Below, one piece after another: positions 1 through 4,978 of a DNA stretch of 10,693 nucleotides. A program made the translations under genes and the position numbers. How positions within the stretch are numbered: the first letter of the stretch is position 1; every line of letters begins with the position of its first letter. This DNA comes from CAZNKO01 sp964573855 (lineage in GTDB: Bacteria > Patescibacteriota > Patescibacteriia > UBA9934 > GWF2-40-263), in the NCBI GenBank assembly GCA_964573855.1, contig CAZNKO010000029.1:1-10693 (forward strand), read 5' to 3'. The notes beneath the pieces are model-generated. The model searched no databases, had not been told where the DNA came from, and saw only the letters and a list, made by a program, of their open reading frames with translations.

Positions 1-147
1 AGTACAAGACCCGAGAACGTATTCACGGCCGCGTGGCTGATCGGCCGTTACTAGCAATTCCAGCTTCATGAAGGCGAATTGCAGCCTTCAATCCGAACTG
101 AGATCGGCTTTGAGGGATTAGCTCCATCTTGCGATTTGGCACACCCA

Positions 148-182
<35 letters not shown>

Positions 183-877
183 ACGTAAGGGCCATGCTGA
201 TTTGACGTCATCCCCACCCTCCTCCCTCTTGCGAGGGCAGTCTCCTGCGACATGAGTAACGCAGGACAGGGGTTGCGCTCGTTACCCCACTTAAGGGAAC
301 AGCTCACGCCACGAGCTGACGACAACCATGCAGCACCGTGATTCGCACCTTCGAAAGCGTCCCGCCTTTCGGCGGGATTGCAGCGAATCTTCGAGCCCAG
401 GTAAGGTTCCTCGCTTACCGTCGAATTAAACCACATGCTCCACTGCTTGTGCGGGTCCCCGTCTATTCCTTTGAGTTTTAACCTTGCGGTCGTACTTCCC
501 AGGCGGAGTGCTTAATGCGTTGGCTAGGCTAACCGACTCTGGGAGGGTCGATACTCCCAAAATCTAGCACTCATCGTTTAGGGCGTGGACTACTGGGGTA
601 TCTAATCCCATTCGCTCCCCACGCTTTCGTCCCTCAGCGTCAGGGCTGTTCCAGTACACTGCCTTCGCCTTTGGTGTTCTTGCCGATATGAACGCATTTT
701 ACCGCTACACCGGCAATTCCGTGTACCTCTCCCAGCCTCAAGCCTCGCAGTATCACACGCGAGCGCTGGGTTAAGCCCAGCGATTTGACGCATGACTTGC
801 GATGGCCGCCTACGGACCCTTTACGCCCAGTAATTCCGGATAACGCTTGAGGTCTCTGTATTACCGCTGCTGCTGGC

Positions 878-1428
878 TACCTGAACGGACTGCAAGAATT
901 TTATATTGAAAGCATTTGTTCATGTGCGGTGTGATTAGCTTCATGAAACGCTCCATACTCTTTGAAGTGATATAGAGTCGGAAATAAAGCTTTCCGCGCA
1001 TCAGACAACGACAGACTCGGACATCAAGTCCGAAGTTTGTATCGAGCGCTTTCGCAAGCAGTTCTCATTCATGACGGTTGAAGCAATGAGTCGCGATCAA
1101 TGCATTAGCATGATAACCGTGACGGAAATCGAGCGTTCCATCGTCCTCCTTTTCACAGCTTCAGTATTACGTCGTTAAGTGGACTATATCATCATCCCGA
1201 CGCAATGTCGGGAGTTTCGCGTGTAGTCTCTGAGGAGCCCCCGACGTATGTCGGGGTTTCCTGCTGATTGTCCCGTAACCCGTATGATGAGCGGTTCATC
1301 TTTTTTGGGTTGGATAGGAATTGTCACCCTTTTGGGTATCCTACCATTACACAGGAGATTCCAGCATATAGCGAAATTTTCTCGTGCGATGTTACCACCG
1401 CACCTCTGCGCCGAACCCTTTTGGGTCC
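878..1428 (-). mobile_element. Group I intron in the 16S rRNA 530 loop (E. coli position ~516/517)
   Basis: The group I core can be folded by eye on the minus strand. In P1, the exon end CUCUGU (1434-1429) pairs with the internal guide GCAGAG (1409-1404), including the usual U-G at the splice site. P2 is GTGCG/CGCAC (1402-1398/1388-1384). P3 is TTTCGC/GCGAAA (1376-1371/1220-1215). P4 is TGCTG/CAGCA (1366-1362/1266-1262), inside a Q-like AATCAGCAGG. P6 is CCCCGAC/GTCGGGG (1256-1239). P7 is GACTA/TAGTC (1228-1224/1186-1182), inside R-like CAGAGACTACA and S-like GATATAGTCC. P8 is TCCCGAC/GTCGGGA (1213-1195). All core pairings look intact, so self-splicing is plausible. The 300 nt after P7 hold a homing-endonuclease remnant. 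The exact 3' end is ambiguous: 877..1427 is equally possible. The subgroup was not resolved. Confidence 0.93.
881..1145 (-). pseudogene. C-terminal remnant of a LAGLIDADG (two-motif) homing endonuclease
   Basis: One minus-strand frame reads DDGTLDFRHGYHANALIATH and on to FNRHE, then an in-frame TGA at 1067-1065. The same frame resumes with ELLAKALDTNFGLDVRV, a Y-F-R-L-Y-I-T-S strand, and ends with MKLITPHMNKCFQYKIL. This matches the second half of two-motif LAGLIDADG enzymes of the I-SceI type: the DDG of the second motif, the (T)xSF..EE.xLL helix, FGL, and the closing LI.PYI...M.YK segment. The first half, the hydrophobic part of the second motif and a start codon are missing, and stops lie just upstream. 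The frame runs into the 3' exon and stops at TAA 863-861. TGA is a stop in the neighbouring genes, so I read this as a dead gene, not a recoded one. AGGAGG followed by ATG at 1141-1139 is in another frame and gives only a short peptide. Confidence 0.8.
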
Positions 1429-1562
1429 ACAGAGTTAGCAACCTCTTATTCTTGAGGTACCGTCATTTGTTCGTCCCTCAAAAAAGCCGTTTACAACCCG
1501 AAGGCCTTCATCCGGCACGCGGCGTCGCTCCATCAGGCTTTCGCCCATTGTGGAAGATTCTT

Positions 1563-1608
<46 letters not shown>

Positions 1609-1644
1609 AGGGGGATCACGCTCTCACGTCCCCTACCCGTCATA

Positions 1645-1682
<38 letters not shown>

Positions 1683-1875
1683 ACATAGGCCCCTCTCGAG
1701 GTGCCGGAGCTTTCAATGGGAATGACCGAAGTCCCCCCATCTGTATCGTGTATTAGCTCCGCTTTCGCGGAGTTATTCACGGCCTCGAGGTAGGTTACCA
1801 ATGTGTTACGCTCCCGTCTGCCACTAGTGGAAGTTGGAAAACCAACCTCCACTCGTTCGACTTGCATGCCTTAGA

Positions 1876-1915
<40 letters not shown>

Positions 1916-1921
1916 AGAAGA

Positions 1922-2347
1922 ATGTTTGAGCCGAAGCCCAAACTCTGTCTGAATTTCTATCCCACGTCGCTCCTTGCGGAGCTTTGAGGGACAGATCCTG
2001 AAACCCGCCGAAAGCTAAAGCATTCTGGCGGGCCCGCCATAATCCCGCAACAATACACGAAAGCGTTTTGGGCGGGTTTAGGCGGGTTAACGTTGCAATC
2101 ACACAGAAGACAAATTCTTGTGTGACCATTACTTTGGCTTGGGTCAATTGTGAAAGGTCGTGGACGACAGGCGGAATGAAAACTCACTCGGCCCCGCACC
2201 TTTTCCGACAACCAACGTTGACTCCAGAAGGTTGAGAGGCGAAGCCGACTTCGTCTCCGTTCATTCAGGACAATGTGTTCGTTGGTAGAAAAGGTGCGGG
2301 GACACGAATGAGTTTTGTTTCGAAATCACTTGTAATCCGGTGGCGGC
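1922..2347 (-). other. Structured 5' leader of the 16S transcript, no gene seen
   Basis: This ~420-nt stretch between the rRNA promoter and the 16S 5' end has no convincing coding frame. It holds repeated CCCGCC/GGCGGG blocks: 2004-2012 can pair with 2080-2087, and GGCGGGCCCGCC at 2027-2038 is palindromic. It also holds the long hairpin described separately at 2179-2316. In many bacteria 16S leaders contain processing stems that pair with the 3' trailer; the trailer is outside this window, so that pairing cannot be tested here. Confidence 0.6.
2179..2316 (-). repeat. Long imperfect inverted repeat (leader hairpin)
   Basis: The left arm 2179-2217 and right arm 2280-2316 are complementary over most of their length. 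The core CCCCGCACCTTTT (2192-2204) faces AAAAGGTGCGGGG (2289-2301), flanked by AAAACTCACTCG against CGAATGAGTTTT and by CCAACG against CGTTGG. The loop contains a second hairpin at 2234-2257 (GAGGCGAAG/CTTCGTCTC). It lies inside the transcribed leader of the rRNA operon and may be a processing or antitermination structure, or a relic mobile repeat. Confidence 0.75.
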
Positions 2348-2376
2348 ATTGTAGAGGAGGGTCGAAAGGGTGTCAA
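2348..2376 (-). promoter_or_regulatory. Promoter of the 16S rRNA transcript
   Basis: On the minus strand the -35 box TTGACA (2376-2371, six of six) is separated by exactly 17 nt from the -10 box TACAAT (2353-2348, five of six). Transcription would start near 2341 and give a ~420-nt leader before the 16S gene. It is the strongest sigma-70-type promoter in the window. Confidence 0.85.
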
Positions 2377-2396
2377 GAGACGGAAGGGGAAGAAGT

Positions 2397-2436
2397 GGGG
2401 ATAGGGGAAACAGGGTTGTTCGATCGCCACCGAACC
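2397..2436 (-). repeat. Promoter-upstream repeat, copy 1 (rRNA side)
   Basis: A 25-bp segment beginning GGGGATAGGGGAAACAGG (2397-2421) runs directly into a 19-bp hairpin, GTTCGATCGCCACCGAACC (2418-2436). Both parts recur upstream of the repeat array at 3757-3781 (24 of 25 identical) and 3848-3866 (18 of 19). In both places the repeat lies just upstream of a minus-strand TTGACA and just downstream of a minus-strand terminator. This suggests duplicated promoter regions. Confidence 0.8.
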
Positions 2437-2445
2437 TTCCTCCAT

Positions 2446-2477
2446 AAAAAACACCCCGCGCAGAGTTCACGCAGGGT
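2446..2477 (-). terminator. Intrinsic terminator at the end of the hairpin array
   Basis: Read on the minus strand, ACCCTGCG (2477-2470) pairs with CGCGGGGT (2460-2453) with one mismatch, followed by six T (2451-2446). It would end leftward transcripts crossing the hairpin array and insulate the rRNA promoter about 70 bp further on. Confidence 0.65.
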
Positions 2478-2479
2478 AA

Positions 2480-2662
2480 GGGCGAGACATGCTTCCAGTC
2501 GTCCGTGAGGACAGTAGGCTGCATCGTCTCACCCAAGAGCGGAAAAGTAGGCGGACAATATTCTTTTCGTCTTTTCAGACACAAAATCTCTCGTCCGCCA
2601 AAAATTTTGAAGGCACAACATTGCCATCGTCCTTGTCAGGACAGTCGAGTACTCGTGCCTTC
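2480..2662. repeat. Hairpin cassette 1 (units A1, B1, C1)
   Basis: A1 2484-2530 has outer stem GAGAC/GTCTC and nonamers tgcttccag and gtaggctgca (10 nt, the only length exception). B1 2550-2599 has outer stem GGCGGAC/GTCCGCC and nonamers atattcttt and caaaatctc. C1 2609-2662 has outer stem GAAGGCAC/GTGCCTTC and nonamers acattgcca and gtcgagtac. A linker containing AAGAGC joins A to B. A palindromic element at 2679-2809 follows. Confidence 0.85.
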
Positions 2663-2678
2663 ATTCAGAGGAATACTT

Positions 2679-2809
2679 GTCATTGCGAGGGACCCCGAGT
2701 TTGTCGAGGGGGACCGAAGCAATCCCAGCGCAGAGATTGTCCCGCCTTTGGACGGGATCCCGCCAACGGCGGTGACTTCGACCGTTCTGATAAACGGCTT
2801 CGCAATGAC
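2679..2809. repeat. MITE-like palindromic element inside the array
   Basis: The ends GTCATTGCGAGG (2679-2690) and CTTCGCAATGAC (2798-2809) are terminal inverted repeats of a 131-bp imperfect palindrome rich in GGGAC/GTCCC blocks. It resembles the CATTGCGAG...CGCAATGAC dispersed repeats seen in many bacterial genomes. It has no coding capacity and lies between cassettes 1 and 2. Confidence 0.75.
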
Positions 2810-2830
2810 GAGTCAGACTTCTGAAAAAAG

Positions 2831-3050
2831 GGGCGAGACAGGTGGACCATCGTCCTTACGGACATACCACCTCTCGTCTCACCCAAGAGCAAAGGAGCAA
2901 AAGATCGGCGCACATCTGGAACATCGTCTCGGAGAGACACATGGTACATCGTGCGCCGAAAGGAGGGAGTGGACATCACGAGAATCGTTCATGGAGAACA
3001 CCCGTAGAGTCGTCCCCTCTTCTCGATGATGACCTTATCATCGCCGAGAA
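2831..3050. repeat. Hairpin cassette 2 (units A2, B2, C2 plus plain hairpin)
   Basis: A2 2832-2880 has nonamers ggtggacca and taccacctc. B2 2907-2957 has outer stem GGCGCAC/GTGCGCC, inner stem GTCTC/GAGAC, and nonamers tctggaaca and catggtaca. C2 2966-3019 has outer stem GGAGTGGAC/GTCCCCTC, inner stem GTTC/GAAC, and nonamers tcacgagaa and cccgtagag. A hairpin without nonamers (3020-3050, TTCTCG/CGAGAA with inner GATGA/TCATC) closes the cassette. The altered stems of B2 and C2 keep their pairing. Confidence 0.85.
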
Positions 3051-3054
3051 AAAG

Positions 3055-3264
3055 GGGCGAGACATTCGGGCAATCGTCCTTATGGACAACTGCTATATCG
3101 TCTCACCCAAGAGCGGAAAAGTCGGCGGACACCCCAAGTCTCGTCTTTGCAGACAAAGATTGTTTCGTCCGCCGCAGAAGTTTGAAGGCACAGCTGATTC
3201 ATCGTCCTTGCGGACAGCTCGTTTATCGTGCCTTCATTCAGAGGTTCGAGGTTTCGAACTCCTG
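3055..3264. repeat. Hairpin cassette 3 (units A3, B3, C3 plus closing hairpin)
   Basis: A3 3059-3104 has nonamers ttcgggcaa and actgctata. B3 3124-3173 has nonamers ccccaagtc and aagattgtt. C3 3184-3235 has nonamers gctgattca and gctcgttta. The closing hairpin 3239-3264 (CAGAGGTTCGA against TCGAACTCCTG) is intact here. In cassettes 1 and 4 the same position is interrupted by a palindromic element. Confidence 0.87.
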
Positions 3265-3271
3265 AAAAAAG

Positions 3272-3498
3272 GGGCGAGACACTTTTCCGTTCGTCCTTGC
3301 GGACAAAGCCACGATCGTCTCGCCCAAGAGCTAAAGGAGCAAAAGATCGGCGGACAGCCTCGCTTGCGTCATTTCTGACAAAACCAGTTTCGTCCGCCGA
3401 AAGTGTGAAGTATGCGCTAACGCTTCACTTCACACTAAAAGGTTGAAGGCACATCACATTCGTCGTCCTTATACGGACGAGACACCAATCGTGCCTTC
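3272..3498. repeat. Hairpin cassette 4 (units A4, B4, C4 with an extra hairpin)
   Basis: A4 3272-3325 has a perfect 9-bp outer stem (GGGCGAGAC/GTCTCGCCC) and nonamers cttttccgt and aagccacga. B4 3349-3398 has nonamers gcctcgctt and aaaccagtt, and a weak inner stem. An extra hairpin at 3402-3436 (AGTGTGAAG/CTTCACACT) separates B4 from C4. C4 3445-3498 has nonamers tcacattcg and agacaccaa; here the conserved A after the inner stem is G. Confidence 0.85.
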
Positions 3499-3513
3499 AT
3501 CCAGAGGAATACT

Positions 3514-3580
3514 TGTCATCCTGACCCCGCCGACGGCGGGGGAAGGATCTCTTGGATTCTTCGCTTTGCTCAGAATGACA
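3514..3580. repeat. Second MITE-like palindromic element in the array
   Basis: A 67-bp element has terminal inverted repeats TGTCATCCTGA (3514-3524) and TCAGAATGACA (3570-3580) and an inner CCCCGCCGACGGCGGGG palindrome. It resembles widespread TGTCATTCTGAGC-type dispersed repeats. It follows the same left flank (CAGAGGAATACT) as the element at 2679, so both sit at the apex of the closing hairpin. Confidence 0.75.
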
Positions 3581-3601
3581 TGGTTACTCTCCTGAAAAAA
3601 G

Positions 3602-3716
3602 GGGCGAGACACAGTAATAATCGTCCTTGCGGACATTTTCATCGTCGTCTCACCCGAAAAGAGGTCGGTGCACACAACGATAATCGTCTTTTCAGACATC
3701 GAATGCATCATGCACC
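3602..3716. repeat. Hairpin cassette 5, promoter-proximal and incomplete (units A5, B5)
   Basis: A5 3606-3651 has nonamers cagtaataa and ttttcatcg and a GCAA apical loop on the minus strand. B5 3667-3716 has outer stem GGTGCA/TGCACC, inner stem GTCT/AGAC with a GAAA loop on the minus strand, and nonamers caacgataa and tcgaatgca. No C unit follows; the array ends ~35 bp before the putative promoter. Confidence 0.82.
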
Positions 3717-3725
3717 GAGGGATCG

Positions 3726-3754
3726 AGGATGCCAGAAAAGAGGGAAAATGTCAA
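3726..3754 (-). promoter_or_regulatory. Possible promoter of the hairpin-array transcript
   Basis: A perfect TTGACA (3754-3749, minus) lies 17 nt from CATCCT (3731-3726), which matches the -10 consensus in only three positions, including the A2 and T6 that matter most. Directly upstream is the same 25-bp block found upstream of the rRNA promoter (3757-3781). The -35 and the duplicated flank support it; the poor -10 weakens it. Confidence 0.4.
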
Positions 3755-3756
3755 TG

Positions 3757-3866
3757 GGGGATAGGGGAAACAGGATTGTTCAATGCTGAAGCGTTCGGGC
3801 TTCGTCGCGCTTAGCGCGACTTCGCGTTCGGTCGCGGAAACCAGACGGTTCGATCGTCACCGAACC
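3757..3866 (-). repeat. Promoter-upstream repeat, copy 2, interrupted by a palindromic insert
   Basis: 3757-3781 matches 2397-2421 at 24 of 25 positions and 3848-3866 matches 2418-2436 at 18 of 19. In copy 1 the two parts overlap directly. Here about 66 bp (3782-3847), including the palindrome GTCGCGCTTAGCGCGAC, separates them. Copy 1 is probably closer to the ancestral form. Confidence 0.75.
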
Positions 3867-3925
3867 TGTCAGACGTCAGACGAACGTTGGCTTTCCGTCG
3901 CCAGCCAACACCGAACATCCTTCAT

Positions 3926-3956
3926 AAAAAAAGCGGGCGGTCAAGAGACCGTCCGC
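3926..3956 (-). terminator. Intrinsic terminator of the small membrane-protein gene
   Basis: On the minus strand GCGGACGGTC (3956-3947) pairs with GACCGCCCGC (3942-3933) around a four-base loop, with one G-T pair, and is followed by seven T (3932-3926). The stop codon of the membrane-protein gene (3943-3941) lies at the loop/stem boundary. Confidence 0.9.
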
Positions 3957-4207
3957 GAGGGCGCCGTCTGCGGCGCGGGTGTCTTGTCGCCATCTTCCGG
4001 GTTGGATCGGATGGGCGTGCTGCGCCACACGATCCAGATCATGCTGAGGAAGAACGGGATGAAGATGACGGCGGCGACGATCGCCATACGCGTTTCGAGC
4101 GACCAGAACGCCGGGTCGAGGACGGCGGCGAGTGGGTAGCTCAACACGTAGAGGATGAACGCGATGGCGCCGAGGTAGAACCATGTCGAAAGAGCTTTCC
4201 AGTTCAT
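3941..4207 (-). CDS. Small two-helix membrane protein, unknown function
   Basis: An 88-residue protein starting MNWKALSTWFYLGAIAF. Two hydrophobic stretches, about residues 9-29 and 41-62, are predicted membrane helices, separated by a short DPAFWSLETR loop. The tail (63-88) is polar and rich in Pro, Ser and Thr. I chose the ATG at 4207-4205 because the promoter at 4263-4291 would start transcription near 4256, which excludes the longer frame reaching 4312; a GGGG lies six bases upstream of this ATG, so the ribosome site is weak. The gene stands alone: its stop codon sits inside its own terminator, and the KH gene is divergent. I do not recognise a family, and function cannot be inferred beyond membrane location. 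Confidence 0.75.
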   Translation of the reverse strand: MNWKALSTWFYLGAIAFILYVLSYPLAAVLDPAFWSLETRMAIVAAVIFIPFFLSMIWIVWRSTPIRSNPEDGDKTPAPQTAPSRTVS

Positions 4208-4262
4208 GGGAGACCCCAGGGTGAGCCCATCCGCTGGAGCGCGGGTGCAGGCATCGCCCTTT

Positions 4263-4291
4263 ATCATATCTTGTTCTTTGTTCCCTGTCAC
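4263..4291 (-). promoter_or_regulatory. Promoter of the small membrane-protein gene
   Basis: On the minus strand GTGACA (4291-4286) and TATGAT (4268-4263) are 17 nt apart, each matching the consensus at five of six positions. The start would be near 4256, giving a leader of about 50 nt. Confidence 0.7.
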
Positions 4292-4305
4292 CCGTTCCCT
4301 GTCTC

Positions 4306-4335
4306 TTGTCACCCTTGCGGCCCTTCTGTTATCGT
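4306..4335 (+). promoter_or_regulatory. Weak candidate promoter for the KH gene
   Basis: TTGTCA (4306-4311) and TATCGT (4330-4335) are 18 nt apart, with five and four matches to consensus. It would diverge from the minus-strand promoter at 4263-4291 and give a leader of ~235 nt containing the palindromic element at 4451-4569. Nothing better is visible in 4208-4576. Confidence 0.3.
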
Positions 4336-4450
4336 ATCCTTACGTTAGTGTTGCGGTCTGGAGGTCGACCACCCAGCCATGGCGGGGGGTCCCGTCCAAC
4401 GGCGGGACAGCACCAAACGACACTGACCTTCAGAAATAGAAGTTTTGGGA

Positions 4451-4569
4451 GATCTCTGAAAAACTCCAGATGCAAGGCGCGGGGTAGCCAGCTGTCGAAA
4501 CGTACTAAACCGTACGTTGAGACAGTGGCGGGGCCCCGCAACGAAGCAGATGGAGGAATTTCAGAGATC
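4451..4569. repeat. MITE-like palindromic element upstream of the KH gene
   Basis: The left arm 4451-4473 (GATCTCTGAAAAACTCCAG then ATGC) and right arm 4546-4569 are inverted repeats with few mismatches. Inside are further complementary blocks (GCGGGG against CCCCGC) and a central ACGTAC/GTACGT palindrome, so the 119 bp can fold end to end. It codes for nothing. Its right arm carries GGAGGAA, about 18 nt from the KH start codon. Confidence 0.8.
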
Positions 4570-4576
4570 GACAGTT

Positions 4577-4918
4577 ATGGCAGGACAGGAACATGACCAA
4601 GAGTTCGTCGAATACATCGCTCGGAACATCGTCAACCATCCGGATGACGTGAAGACCGATCGTATCGTCGACGAGCGCGGCGTGCTCATCACCCTCCACA
4701 TCAATCCGGAGGACATGGGTTACGTCATCGGTCGCCAGGGCCAAACGGCTCGGTCGCTGCGTACTCTCTTGAAGATTGTCGGCGCGAAAAACAATGCGCG
4801 GGTGAATCTCAAGATCTACGAGCCGGAAGGCTCCCGCCGCCCGCCGCGCGCTCGCGCGGAAGAGGGCGCAAGCGCTAGCGCAGGCCCCGAGACGTCAGTC
4901 GATGATCTCGGCATCTAG
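4577..4918 (+). CDS. khpA: KH-domain RNA-binding protein, KhpA-like
   Basis: A 113-residue protein with one type II KH domain. EFVEYIARNIVNHPDDV (9-25) is the typical KhpA first helix. INPEDMGYVIGRQGQTARSL carries the RNA-binding GxxG loop as GRQG (52-55). The last ~30 residues are an Arg/Ala/Glu-rich tail ending SVDDLGI. KhpA-type proteins bind RNA, often with KhpB, and in many bacteria the gene lies between rpsP and trmD; here trmD is ~940 bp downstream and rpsP is far away. The start at 4577 fits family length; ATG at 4550 and 4517 are in frame but lie inside the upstream palindromic element. No good Shine-Dalgarno is at the usual distance. The last 12 codons recur at 5637-5672, beyond the lipoprotein gene. 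Confidence 0.88.
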   Translation: MAGQEHDQEFVEYIARNIVNHPDDVKTDRIVDERGVLITLHINPEDMGYVIGRQGQTARSLRTLLKIVGAKNNARVNLKIYEPEGSRRPPRARAEEGASASAGPETSVDDLGI

Positions 4919-4933
4919 TCTGAAAACAAAAAG

Positions 4934-4961
4934 CCATTCGCCACTTTGCGGATGGTTTTTT
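4934..4961. terminator. Bidirectional terminator between the KH and lipoprotein genes
   Basis: CCATTCGC (4934-4941) pairs with GCGGATGG (4948-4955) with one mismatch; T follows on the right (4956-4961) and A precedes on the left. It can end the plus-strand KH transcript and the minus-strand lipoprotein transcript. Confidence 0.8.
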
Positions 4962-4978
4962 GATTTTTCATGTATCAC

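Larger units (their letters stand above)
2480..3754 (-). ncRNA. Candidate large structured noncoding RNA: array of 14 two-tier hairpins with variable nonamers
   Basis: Fourteen hairpins of ~47-54 nt share one plan. On the plus strand it is outer stem, A, N9, TC, inner stem, short loop, inner stem, A, N9, TC, outer stem; equivalently ACA-N9-TCGT twice, 24 bp apart. Of 28 variable slots, 27 are exactly 9 nt (one is 10) and none recurs. Outer stems differ but stay paired (GAGAC/GTCTC, GGCGGAC/GTCCGCC, GAAGGCAC/GTGCCTTC, GGCGCAC/GTGCGCC, GGTGCA/TGCACC). So do inner stems (GTCC/GGAC, GTCT/AGAC, GTTC/GAAC). Seven of 14 apical loops are GNRA when read on the minus strand (GCAA, GAAA, GTAA), but not on the plus strand. 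A TTGACA box at 3754-3749 and a terminator at 2477-2446 are placed for a minus-strand transcript. Open frames here lack any family resemblance. I do not recognise the family, and its function is unknown. DNA-level roles (protein sites, recombination sites) are the alternative. Confidence 0.65.

Noticed and set aside
1065..1067. UGA read as glycine (Gracilibacteria code) in the endonuclease frame
   Set aside because: pyrD, gpsA, glpK and the small membrane-protein gene all end at TGA with sensible lengths, and the N-terminal half of the endonuclease is missing anyway.
1184..1441. 85-codon minus-strand frame inside the intron
   Set aside because: It is the paired catalytic core of the group I intron read through; it has no protein family signature.
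2840..2874. Systematic pairing between the two nonamers of a unit
   Set aside because: Unit A2 shows ggtgg against ccacc, but shifted by two bases; A3, B2 and others show no complementarity, so the slots are not a third stem.
2489..3446. Overlapping reading frames of 70-180 codons in the array
   Set aside because: They translate the hairpin repeats (recurrent SSLRT, RPCGQ and LTQE strings), overlap in several frames, lack ribosome sites and resemble no family.
2480..3720. CRISPR array
   Set aside because: The variable parts are 9 nt, spacing alternates between 15 and more than 30 nt, repeats are of several paired types, and no cas genes are present.
2480..3720. Integron attC sites or gene cassettes
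   Set aside because: No GTTRRRY/RYYYAAC core sites, no open cassettes between units and no integrase.
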